Shown: positions 26,151 through 33,823 of the stretch, one piece after another
Numbering within the stretch: the first letter of the stretch is position 1
How the letters are laid out: the number at the start of each line of letters is the position of its first letter
NCBI RefSeq assembly: GCF_020564355.1
Contig: NZ_JAJCRR010000001.1
Coordinates: 248,001-312,000, forward strand
Direction: 5' to 3'
Length of the DNA stretch: 64,000 nt
Source: Lachnospira pectinoschiza
Lineage (GTDB): Bacteria > Bacillota > Clostridia > Lachnospirales > Lachnospiraceae
Notes under the pieces: generated by a model
The model's input: the letters and a program-made list of their open reading frames with translations, nothing else
Databases searched by the model: none
Told to the model about the DNA's origin: nothing
Position numbers and translations under genes: made by a program

Positions 26151-26564
26151 ATGCCAGTAGTAAAAGAACTGATTCGTTCAGAACAGGACGGAAGTTTAAG
26201 TTTTGGTAATTATCAGTTAGATACAAAGTCAAAGGTATCTGATTTTGAACATTGTGGAGATTCTTATAAGGTAAAGACTTATAATGAGATTACAAAGCTG
26301 GAGAAGAACGGCTCTTTTGTATATGAATCAGTGCCGGGAACAGCAGTGAATCATTTTAAAGCAACCGATGACAGTGTAAGCTTTAAAGTAGAGGGTACAG
26401 AAGATGCCCAGATTACACTGGAACTGGAAGAAGGTTCAGAATATGAGATTACCATTGATGGGGAATCTGCTGGAAAGATGGCTACGAACATGGGCGGAAA
26501 GCTTGTGTTATCTGTAGAGTTTGAAGCCGGAAAAGAAGTTTCAGTCAATGTTGTAAAAGCATAA
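26151..26564 (+). CDS. Small beta-rich protein (often labelled endosialidase)
   Basis: 137 residues, soluble, beta-rich. Similar clostridial proteins beginning VVKELIR are frequently annotated 'endosialidase', but I see no sialidase fold (which is several hundred residues) or Asp-box, so that name is not adopted. The repeated pattern of charged strands (YESVPGTAVNHF, EDAQITLELEEGSEYEI) suggests a compact beta domain. ATG 26151 has GGAGG 7 nt upstream and a TATAAT lies at 26099-26104. A strong terminator follows, so it is a single-gene unit between clpC and radA. Confidence 0.65.
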   Translation: MPVVKELIRSEQDGSLSFGNYQLDTKSKVSDFEHCGDSYKVKTYNEITKLEKNGSFVYESVPGTAVNHFKATDDSVSFKVEGTEDAQITLELEEGSEYEITIDGESAGKMATNMGGKLVLSVEFEAGKEVSVNVVKA

Positions 26565-26597
26565 TTTGAATAAAACTGTAGCGCATACGAATTTTAG

Positions 26598-26645
26598 GCT
26601 GCTGTACCAAGCGGGTAATGAAAGGCTTGGTGCGGCAGCTTTTTT
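26598..26645 (+). terminator. Terminator before radA
   Basis: GCTGC.GTACCAAGC pairs with GCTTGGTGC.GCAGC, followed by TTTTTT. It ends the 137-residue gene; radA starts 21 nt later. Confidence 0.85.
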
Positions 26646-26665
26646 AAAGAAGGTGAGAAGGGAAA

Positions 26666-28042
26666 ATGGCAAAGGCAAGGGATACCGCATTTTTTTGTAA
26701 AGAATGCGGGTATGAATCAGCAAAGTGGTTCGGACAGTGTCCGGCATGCCGTGAGTGGAATACGGCATCGGAAGAACCGGTAGCAAAGACAAAGACGGCA
26801 AAAGGCAAAGGTGCGCCGGTGCATATTGTATCAGATGGGAAAAATGAGCCGTCAAAGCTTGCGGATATTAATACCAAGGAAACAGACCGGATGTCAACCG
26901 GTATTAAAGAGCTGGATAGAGTACTGGGCGGCGGCATTGTAGCCGGTTCACTGGTGCTTGTAGGCGGTGACCCCGGTATCGGAAAGTCGACACTGCTGTT
27001 ACAGATGTGTAAAAATCTTTCCCACATGGATAAAAATGTATTGTACATTTCAGGCGAGGAATCTTTAAAACAGATAAAAATGCGTGCGGAGCGTATCGGC
27101 ACGTTTACGGATAAGCTGCTGCTTTTATGTGAAACCAATCTGGACATCATAGAAGAAACGATGAAAAAGACGATGCCGGATGTGGTAATTATTGACTCCA
27201 TTCAGACAATGTACCGTGAGGACGTCAGTTCTGCGCCGGGCAGTGTCAGTCAGGTGAGGGAATCCACGGCAGTTCTTATGCAGCTTGCAAAGGGACTTGG
27301 CATTTCCATTTTTATTGTCGGTCATGTGACAAAGGAAGGTGTTGTTGCAGGTCCGCGCATGCTTGAACACATGGTGGATACCGTGCTGTATTTTGAAGGC
27401 GATAAAAATGCCTCTTACCGCCTGCTGCGCGGTGTGAAAAACCGCTTTGGCTCGACCAATGAAATCGGCGTGTTTGAAATGCAGGAGCAGGGACTTGTGG
27501 AAGTGGAGAATCCTTCGGAATATATGCTGAGCGGAAAGCCGGAAAATGCGTCCGGTTCGGTGGTAGTATGCCTGATGGAAGGTACGCGTCCGATGCTGGT
27601 GGAGGTACAGGCACTGGTCTGTGATTCTAATTTCGGACTGCCACGAAGAACGGCGGCGGGAACGGATTATAACCGTGTCAACCTTTTAATGGCGGTGCTG
27701 GAAAAGCGCGCCGGAGTGCATTTATCGGGAAGCGATGCCTATGTCAATGTTGCGGGAGGTATTAAGGTCAATGAACCGGCACTGGATTTAGGCATTGTAA
27801 TGGCACTGGTGAGCAGCTTTAAGAACAGAAGCGTAGATGATAAAACTATTATTTTCGGGGAAGTCGGACTGGCAGGAGAGGTGCGTGCGGTCAGCCAGCC
27901 GCAGCTGCGTGTAAACGAGGCAGTCAAACTGGGCTTTGAAACGTGTATACTTCCACAAGTATGCTTGAAAAGTATCAGAAAAACTGATAAAATAAATATT
28001 ATTGGTGTTCGTAATGTAAGTGAAGCGATGAAACTGATATAA
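26666..28042 (+). CDS. radA: DNA repair protein RadA
   Basis: 458 residues. A C4 zinc finger is formed by Cys 11, 14, 25 and 28 (FFCKECG, QCPAC). The RecA-like ATPase has Walker A GGDPGIGKST, and the RadA-specific KNRFGSTNE motif follows; the C-terminal Lon-like domain is complete. RadA promotes branch migration in recombination. In many Firmicutes clpC-radA-disA are neighbours; disA is not present here. The next gene is a soluble MCP-like protein. Confidence 0.96.
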   Translation: MAKARDTAFFCKECGYESAKWFGQCPACREWNTASEEPVAKTKTAKGKGAPVHIVSDGKNEPSKLADINTKETDRMSTGIKELDRVLGGGIVAGSLVLVGGDPGIGKSTLLLQMCKNLSHMDKNVLYISGEESLKQIKMRAERIGTFTDKLLLLCETNLDIIEETMKKTMPDVVIIDSIQTMYREDVSSAPGSVSQVRESTAVLMQLAKGLGISIFIVGHVTKEGVVAGPRMLEHMVDTVLYFEGDKNASYRLLRGVKNRFGSTNEIGVFEMQEQGLVEVENPSEYMLSGKPENASGSVVVCLMEGTRPMLVEVQALVCDSNFGLPRRTAAGTDYNRVNLLMAVLEKRAGVHLSGSDAYVNVAGGIKVNEPALDLGIVMALVSSFKNRSVDDKTIIFGEVGLAGEVRAVSQPQLRVNEAVKLGFETCILPQVCLKSIRKTDKINIIGVRNVSEAMKLI

Positions 28043-28132
28043 AATAGTAACACGGAGCAGGAAAAAACAAACCGGCAGCAGCAGTGGCAGAAACCGTACT
28101 GCCGTGCCGGATAAAAAGGAGAAGTGGGAAAT

Positions 28133-28771
28133 ATGGAAAATACAGCATTGGTAAATAATTTGACAAATATTTTAAACGGTCTGGATGATTCACAGGAGAA
28201 GCTGGAAAAAGATGCGTTTGATGTGATTAATTCATCGGATACCTCTTTGAATCTGGTGCGTGAAAGTATCGGCAGTGTGGAAGAAATCTTAAAGATGATT
28301 GATACGCTGAATGCAGTTGTGGAAGAATCATCCGAAAAGATTCAGAAGCTTGAGAAGCTGTCTGCGGATATTGAGCAGTTTGCATCGGTCATTGCTTCCA
28401 TTGCCAACAGAACGAATATCTTATCCCTCAATGCTTCTATTGAAGCTGCAAGAGCGGGGGAACACGGCAGAGGATTTGCGGTAGTTGCAAGCGAAGTGCG
28501 TAATCTTGCATCTCAGTCCGCAAAGTCTTCTAAGGAAATTACAGATACGATTAATCAGGTACAGCACTCTGTAAAAGAAACCGTTTCTTCCATGCATGAA
28601 GTATATGACAATGCTTCCGCACAGAAGGGCAAGGCAGACAGTGTCGGCAATCTGTTAAAGCAGGTTGTAGATGCCGCATATGCTGCCAACGAAGTCGCAA
28701 GAAACATTGAAAACGAAATTGCTTATCAGAGAGAAATCACGGATGAAGCAAAGAATGCGCTGAAGGCGTAA
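28133..28771 (+). CDS. Soluble methyl-accepting chemotaxis-type signalling protein
   Basis: 212 residues, almost wholly coiled coil. The MCP signalling tip is clear: [20 protein letters not shown] then [20 protein letters not shown], which contacts CheA/CheW in known receptors. There is no membrane segment and no sensor domain; the N-terminal 70 residues are helical. It is therefore a short cytoplasmic member that would need a partner or could act as a modulator. No chemotaxis genes are adjacent. An ATG at 28133 is used; an upstream GTG is too close to the ribosome site. Confidence 0.85.
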   Translation: MENTALVNNLTNILNGLDDSQEKLEKDAFDVINSSDTSLNLVRESIGSVEEILKMIDTLNAVVEESSEKIQKLEKLSADIEQFASVIASIANRTNILSLNASIEAARAGEHGRGFAVVASEVRNLASQSAKSSKEITDTINQVQHSVKETVSSMHEVYDNASAQKGKADSVGNLLKQVVDAAYAANEVARNIENEIAYQREITDEAKNALKA

Positions 28772-28871
28772 AAAGAGTTAAATAAATAATAAAAAAGTGC
28801 TGATTGGGGTGTGAAAATATGCATGAAAACGTATTAATTAAAGCACAATCGCAAAAAATGAAAATTTAGAC

Positions 28872-28899
28872 TTCCAATTTTCTAAAAAATGTATATAAT
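28872..28899 (+). promoter_or_regulatory. Promoter of the KDPG aldolase gene
   Basis: TTCCAA (28872-28877), 16-bp spacer, TATAAT (28894-28899). A small GGCTG/CAGCC hairpin lies in the leader (about 28916-28937). Confidence 0.4.
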
Positions 28900-28963
28900 A
28901 GTGATAAGAGGAAAGAGGCTGTCCACAAAAATCAGCCCACATAAGAAAGGAGCTTGTATTATT

Positions 28964-29602
28964 ATGAGTACAATGGCAGACAAATTTGAAGAACTTGGAG
29001 TAATTCCTGTAGTCGTATTAAATGATGTAAAGGATGCACTTCCACTTGCAAAGGCATTATATGAAGGAGGACTTCCATGTGCAGAAGTAACATTCCGTAC
29101 AGCAGCAGCAGAGGAATCTATCCGTGTTATGCATGAAGCTTATCCTGATATGGTACTTGCAGCCGGTACAGTTCTTACAACAGAACAGGTTGACCGTGCA
29201 GTTGCAGCAGGTGCTTCTTTAATCGTAAGCCCAGGATTCGACCCTGAAATCGTTGATTACTGTATTTCTAAGAACATCGAAGTTGTTCCGGGTATCGTTA
29301 CACCTTCAGAACTGGCTCAGGCAGTTAAGCGTGGTCTTACAAGAGTGAAGTTCTTCCCTGCAGAAGCAGCTGGCGGCTTAAAGATGATCAAGGCTATGTG
29401 TGCAGCTTACACAAATGTAAGAATCATGCCTACAGGCGGAATCAACGCAAAGAACATCTCAGAATATCTTGAATGTGACAAGATCTTCTGCTGCGGCGGA
29501 AGCTGGATGGTTAAGGGCGATATGATTAAGGCTGGCGAATTTGACAAGATTAAGGATATGACAGCAGAAGCTGTTTCTCTTGTTAAGAAGATTCGTGGCT
29601 AA
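28964..29602 (+). CDS. eda: 2-dehydro-3-deoxyphosphogluconate (KDPG/KHG) aldolase
   Basis: 212 residues, the normal length of this class I aldolase. It splits KDPG to pyruvate and glyceraldehyde 3-phosphate, as used in hexuronate breakdown and the Entner-Doudoroff route. The Schiff-base lysine lies in RVKFFPAEAAGG; the catalytic glutamate is in CAEVTFRT, with LAAGTVL and SPGFDPEIV also conserved. The codons are enriched in preferred forms (ATC, AAC, TTC, CGT) compared with neighbours, suggesting high expression. No KDG kinase or uronate gene is adjacent; it is bounded by its own promoter and terminator. Two close ATGs (28964, 28973) are possible. Confidence 0.93.
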   Translation: MSTMADKFEELGVIPVVVLNDVKDALPLAKALYEGGLPCAEVTFRTAAAEESIRVMHEAYPDMVLAAGTVLTTEQVDRAVAAGASLIVSPGFDPEIVDYCISKNIEVVPGIVTPSELAQAVKRGLTRVKFFPAEAAGGLKMIKAMCAAYTNVRIMPTGGINAKNISEYLECDKIFCCGGSWMVKGDMIKAGEFDKIKDMTAEAVSLVKKIRG

Positions 29603-29636
29603 TCAGCAGTCTTGAAAACAGATAATACATGACTAT

Positions 29637-29684
29637 AATCCCTTCAAAGGAACGGCTTTTGGCAGTTTTTTTGAAGGGATTTTT
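29637..29684 (+). terminator. Terminator after eda
   Basis: AATCCCTTCAAA pairs with TTTGAAGGGATT, followed by TTT. The remaining 130 nt to the next gene show nothing recognised. Confidence 0.8.
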
Positions 29685-29818
29685 AAATGGCGGCGGGATA
29701 CGGACAACAGCAGGAAGCACACCGCTGTATCGTAAAGTTTTTTTGAACCTGCTGGTAAAGGTAAGGGTATGGGTTTAAAACCAGATAAAACCGAATAAAG
29801 TCAGATAAAGGGGAAATT

Positions 29819-30445
29819 ATGAAGACACGGAAAGAAGTATTGGAATATGGGCTGTCGTTTCCGGATACGTATCAGGAAGCACCGTTTCATGATACGAATT
29901 GGCAGCTGGTCCGGGTAAAGGGCAGTAAAAAAGCATTTTTGTGGACATATGAGCGGAACGGCTTTATCAATTTAAATGTCAAGGCAGACCCGGAATGGCG
30001 GGATTTCTGGCGGCAGACATATACGGCGGTGATTCCGGGGTGGCATCAGAATAAGGAACACTGGAATACCGTGATTTTAGACGGAAGCATACCGGATAAG
30101 GACGTACGGCGCATGATTGCCGAAAGCTATGATCTGGTGACTGCCAGCCCGACAAAGCGCATTTATGAAGCCGTCCAAAAGATACCGAAAGGGACGGTTG
30201 CAACCTACGGACAGATTGCGGAACTGGCGGGAGATAAGAAAATGGCACGTGCGGTCGGAAATGCACTGCATAAAAATCCCGATCCGGAAAAAATTCCGTG
30301 TTACCGTGTAGTCAATGCAAAGGGAGAACTATCCGGGGCATTTGCATTCGGCGGCGCAGATGAACAGGCAAAGCGGCTGGAAGCAGACGGCATTGAAGTG
30401 ATAAACGGCAGAGTGGACCTTGGAAAGTATCGCTGGAAAAATTAG
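29819..30445 (+). CDS. YjbR/MmcQ - MGMT-type DNA-binding domain fusion
   Basis: 208 residues. The N-terminal part (about 1-110) matches the MmcQ/YjbR (DUF419) fold: LSFPDTYQEAPFHD and AFLWTYERNGFINLNVK. The C-terminal part (about 115-190) is the alkylguanine-DNA alkyltransferase DNA-binding domain: IPKGTVATYGQIAEL and IPCYRVVNAKG. The acceptor Cys of the PCHRV motif is kept but His is replaced by Tyr, so either an alkyltransferase or a lesion-sensing (Atl-like) role is possible. I infer a DNA alkylation repair protein. GGGG lies 6 nt before the ATG. Confidence 0.75.
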   Translation: MKTRKEVLEYGLSFPDTYQEAPFHDTNWQLVRVKGSKKAFLWTYERNGFINLNVKADPEWRDFWRQTYTAVIPGWHQNKEHWNTVILDGSIPDKDVRRMIAESYDLVTASPTKRIYEAVQKIPKGTVATYGQIAELAGDKKMARAVGNALHKNPDPEKIPCYRVVNAKGELSGAFAFGGADEQAKRLEADGIEVINGRVDLGKYRWKN

Positions 30446-30453
30446 GATTATTA

Positions 30454-30482
30454 TTGATTTTTAAAATAGTATCATGTATAAT
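30454..30482 (+). promoter_or_regulatory. Promoter of the LCP gene
   Basis: TTGATT (30454-30459), 17-bp spacer, TATAAT (30477-30482). Confidence 0.6.
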
Positions 30483-30544
30483 ATACTCTATGTTTTTTTG
30501 TCTTTTGAAAAACAAAAATCAATAAAAATCGAAGGAGTAAAACG

Positions 30545-32047
30545 ATGGCAGATACAGAAGTAAAACAGGAAGCCGCATGGTTAAAGTGGACAGGCATTAT
30601 TGTATCGGTAATACAGATTATATTAGCGGTATCGTTTGTGGGAATGGTGTTCTGGATTAACATTTTTCCTGTAAAGATTGAAGTGATTATTATTGTAGTG
30701 CTGATTCTTTTATCAGCGTTGGCATTATATTTACAGTTTTTAAAATACGGCTGGGTAAAATGGACCGCAAGAGTCATAGCACTGTTGCTGGCAGTAATAC
30801 TGGCAATCGGTGATTTATACATTTATCAGGCAAAAGAGGCAATGAATTATGTCAGCAACAACGAGCAGACAGAAGTTATTTCCGTTTATGTATTAAAAGA
30901 TGATGAAGCAAAGACGATTGCAGATGCAAAGGATTACATTTTTGGATACCATGAAATCTTAGACAGAGAAAATACAGATAAATATGTACAGAGTATTAAC
31001 ACTTCTTTGAATAAGACGATTACATCAAAGACCTATAATGATCTGCCAAAGATGGTCGAGGCACTGTACAATAAGCAGATTGGGGCAATGATTTTAAATG
31101 AGTCTTATGTAAAGACACTGGAAGAAGAATTCCCTGATTTCGAGGAAAAGACAAAAGTTATTGCAAATGAGTATTACAGAACAACACTGGATAAGCCGGT
31201 GATTACAAAGAATACACTGACAGATACATTTACCATTTATCTTTCAGGAAATGATGAATGTGGTGAATTAAATCAGTCCGGACGAAGCGATGTGAATATT
31301 CTGATTGTTGTCAATCCGAAGACAAAGCAGATTTTACTGATTAATACACCGAGAGATTACTATGTCAATGTCAATTCCTTAAAGTCGGGAATCGGCAAGG
31401 ATAAGCTGACACATGCCGGAAACTTTGGCGTGGAAGCATCCATGAAGACATTGAGCACCTTATATGATAACTGGGATATTGATTTTTATGTCCGTCTGAA
31501 TTTTACAAGTGTGGAAGAAATTGTAGACGCACTGGGCGGTATTACGGTAAATTCAGAAATTGAATTTTATACAAGCCCGGATACCAGTGACGAGAAATTC
31601 CATTTTGTAGAAGGTCCGAATAAGTTAAACGGTAAGGCAGCACTGGCATTCTGTCGTGAAAGACAGTCTGTGGCAGCAGGTGATAACCAGCGTGGACAGG
31701 ATCAGATGCTTGTAATTGAAGCACTGATTGACAAAGTAACATCACCTTCTATTTTATATAATTACAGCAATGTTCTTGAAACAGTCCGCAACCTGTTCCA
31801 GACGAGCTTAGACGATGATGATATCGCAAGTATGGTAAAACTGACAATGGAAGGCGCAAATGGCTGGAATGTACAGTCTTATGCAGCAGAAGGAACTAGC
31901 TCACATGGTTCGTCATATTTCTTTGGTTACAGCTCAATGTGGGTTATGGAACCGGATATGTCTACGGTTAAGACTGCGGTTGAACTGATGAATAAGATTA
32001 AAGACGGTGAAGTCTTTGATATGGATGAATATTTAGAGTCAAAATAA
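30545..32047 (+). CDS. LytR-CpsA-Psr (LCP) family protein
   Basis: 500 residues. Three N-terminal membrane segments (about 14-38, 43-63, 72-92) are followed by an extracellular region with an accessory domain (about 110-220) and the LCP domain (about 230-400). RSDVNILIVVNPKTKQILLI and NTPRDYYV are typical LCP sequences, and CRERQSVAAGDNQRGQDQ carries the conserved Arg residues that bind the polyprenyl pyrophosphate. LCP enzymes attach secondary polymers to peptidoglycan. AGGAG precedes the ATG; the promoter is at 30454-30482. Confidence 0.9.
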   Translation: MADTEVKQEAAWLKWTGIIVSVIQIILAVSFVGMVFWINIFPVKIEVIIIVVLILLSALALYLQFLKYGWVKWTARVIALLLAVILAIGDLYIYQAKEAMNYVSNNEQTEVISVYVLKDDEAKTIADAKDYIFGYHEILDRENTDKYVQSINTSLNKTITSKTYNDLPKMVEALYNKQIGAMILNESYVKTLEEEFPDFEEKTKVIANEYYRTTLDKPVITKNTLTDTFTIYLSGNDECGELNQSGRSDVNILIVVNPKTKQILLINTPRDYYVNVNSLKSGIGKDKLTHAGNFGVEASMKTLSTLYDNWDIDFYVRLNFTSVEEIVDALGGITVNSEIEFYTSPDTSDEKFHFVEGPNKLNGKAALAFCRERQSVAAGDNQRGQDQMLVIEALIDKVTSPSILYNYSNVLETVRNLFQTSLDDDDIASMVKLTMEGANGWNVQSYAAEGTSSHGSSYFFGYSSMWVMEPDMSTVKTAVELMNKIKDGEVFDMDEYLESK

Positions 32048-32071
32048 AAGATTTTTTGGAGGATTTATTAC

Positions 32072-33706
32072 ATGATTAGTGCAAATAACGTAACACTTCG
32101 TATTGGTAAGAAGGCGCTGTTTGAAGATGTAAATATCAAGTTTACGGAAGGAAACTGCTATGGCTTAATCGGTGCAAACGGTGCCGGAAAGTCTACATTT
32201 TTAAAGATTCTGACAGGTCAGATTGAGCCAAGCAAGGGTGATGTAAGCATCACACCGGGGCAAAGACTTTCATTCTTAGAGCAGGACCACTTCAAGTATG
32301 ATGAGTATACTGCTCTGGATACGGTTATCATGGGTAATGAAAGACTCTATGAAATCATGAAAGAAAAAGAAGCAATTTATGCCAAGGAAGATTTTACGGA
32401 AGAAGACGGGAATAAGGCAAGTGAACTCGAAGCGGAATTTGCCGATATGAACGGCTGGGAAGCGGAATCCGATGCGGCACAGCTGTTAAACGGACTGGGT
32501 ATTACAACAGATTTACACTATAAGCAGATGGCAGAATTAAACGGTAGTGAAAAGGTGAAAGTCCTGCTTGCAAAGGCATTATTTGGCAACCCGGATATCC
32601 TGCTGCTTGATGAACCGACAAACCATTTGGATCTGGATGCGATTGCATGGCTGGAAGAATTCTTAATTAACTTTGAAAATACAGTCATTGTTGTATCCCA
32701 TGACCGTTATTTCTTAAATAAAGTATGTACACACATTGCGGATATTGACTATGCGAAGATTCAGTTATACGCCGGAAACTACGACTTCTGGTATGAATCC
32801 AGCCAGCTCTTAATCAAGCAGATGAAGGAAGCCAACAAGAAAAAGGAAGAAAAAATCAAAGAATTACAGGACTTTATCCAGCGCTTCTCTGCAAATGCTT
32901 CTAAGTCGAAGCAGGCAACCTCAAGAAAGAGAGCATTGGAAAAAATTGAACTGGATGAAATCAGACCGTCCAGCAGAAAGTATCCGTATATTGATTTCAG
33001 ACCATCCAGGGAAATCGGAAATGAAGTGCTTCAGGTTGAAAATCTTTCAAAGACGATTGACGGTGTAAAGGTACTGGACAACATTTCATTTATCGTAAAC
33101 CACGATGATAAGATTGCATTTGTCGGTTCAAACGAACTGGCAACAACGACACTGTTTAGAATTTTAACCGGTGAACTTGAACCGGACGAGGGTTCATTTA
33201 AGTGGGGAATTACAACGAACACCGCTTATTTCCCGAAGGACAGCGCGGCAGAATTTAACCGTGAAGATACGATTGTTGAGTGGCTGACACAGTATTCACC
33301 GGATCCGGATCCGACTTATGTCAGAGGATTCTTAGGCAGAATGTTATTCGCAGGCGATGACGGTGTTAAGAAGGTAAAGGTACTTTCCGGTGGTGAAAAG
33401 GTGCGTTGTCTGATTTCTAAGATGATGATTACAGGTGCAAATGTACTTATTTTTGATGACCCGACAAACCACTTGGATATGGAATCTATTACGGCATTAA
33501 ATAACGGACTGATTAAGTTCTCAGGCGTAGCACTGTTTACTTCACATGACCATCAGTTTATCCAGACAACGGCTAACCGTATTATGGAAATTGTTCCGAG
33601 CGGTCAGCTGATTGATAAGATAACAACGTATGACGAATATCTTGAAAATGACGAAATGGCAAGAAAACGTCAGGGATATGCGGAAGCAGCAGAAGATGAC
33701 AATTAG
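32072..33706 (+). CDS. ABC-F family ATPase (YkpA/YbiT type)
   Basis: 544 residues with two ABC domains and no membrane part, as in ABC-F translation factors that bind the ribosomal E site. The first site is intact (GANGAGKST, LLLDEPTNHLD). The second has GSNELATTT in place of GxxGxGKST, lacking the Walker A lysine, and DDPTNHLD with Asp instead of the catalytic Glu. As I recall, YkpA-type members also have a degenerate second Walker A, so that part is probably family-wide. The linker (about 250-300) is Lys/Glu-rich. Role: probably ribosome-associated, exact function unknown. GGAGG is upstream. Confidence 0.88.
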   Translation: MISANNVTLRIGKKALFEDVNIKFTEGNCYGLIGANGAGKSTFLKILTGQIEPSKGDVSITPGQRLSFLEQDHFKYDEYTALDTVIMGNERLYEIMKEKEAIYAKEDFTEEDGNKASELEAEFADMNGWEAESDAAQLLNGLGITTDLHYKQMAELNGSEKVKVLLAKALFGNPDILLLDEPTNHLDLDAIAWLEEFLINFENTVIVVSHDRYFLNKVCTHIADIDYAKIQLYAGNYDFWYESSQLLIKQMKEANKKKEEKIKELQDFIQRFSANASKSKQATSRKRALEKIELDEIRPSSRKYPYIDFRPSREIGNEVLQVENLSKTIDGVKVLDNISFIVNHDDKIAFVGSNELATTTLFRILTGELEPDEGSFKWGITTNTAYFPKDSAAEFNREDTIVEWLTQYSPDPDPTYVRGFLGRMLFAGDDGVKKVKVLSGGEKVRCLISKMMITGANVLIFDDPTNHLDMESITALNNGLIKFSGVALFTSHDHQFIQTTANRIMEIVPSGQLIDKITTYDEYLENDEMARKRQGYAEAAEDDN

Positions 33707-33725
33707 AAATATACAATAAGAATAG

Positions 33726-33766
33726 CCCCGGCAGGAATTTTACAACATTTCTGCCGGGGGTTTCTT
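33726..33766 (+). terminator. Terminator after the ABC-F gene
   Basis: CCCCGGCAG pairs with CTGCCGGGG (33751-33759), followed by GTTTCTT. Confidence 0.75.
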
Positions 33767-33793
33767 GTCTAAAAGAGGGATAGATGATATAAT
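33765..33793 (+). promoter_or_regulatory. Promoter of ftsK
   Basis: TTGTCT (33765-33770), 17-bp spacer, TATAAT (33788-33793). The -35 lies in the T-rich tail of the preceding terminator. Confidence 0.55.
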
Positions 33794-33823
33794 ATTCTAA
33801 TATGCGAAATGGAGGAGTTTTAA

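Noticed and set aside
26151..26564. Endosialidase
   Set aside because: Only 137 residues, no sialidase Asp-box or catalytic region seen; the name appears to be an inherited label.
28819..28869. 16-codon ORF before the KDPG aldolase promoter
   Set aside because: Too short, weak ribosome site, no conservation evidence; it lies in an A/T-rich gap.
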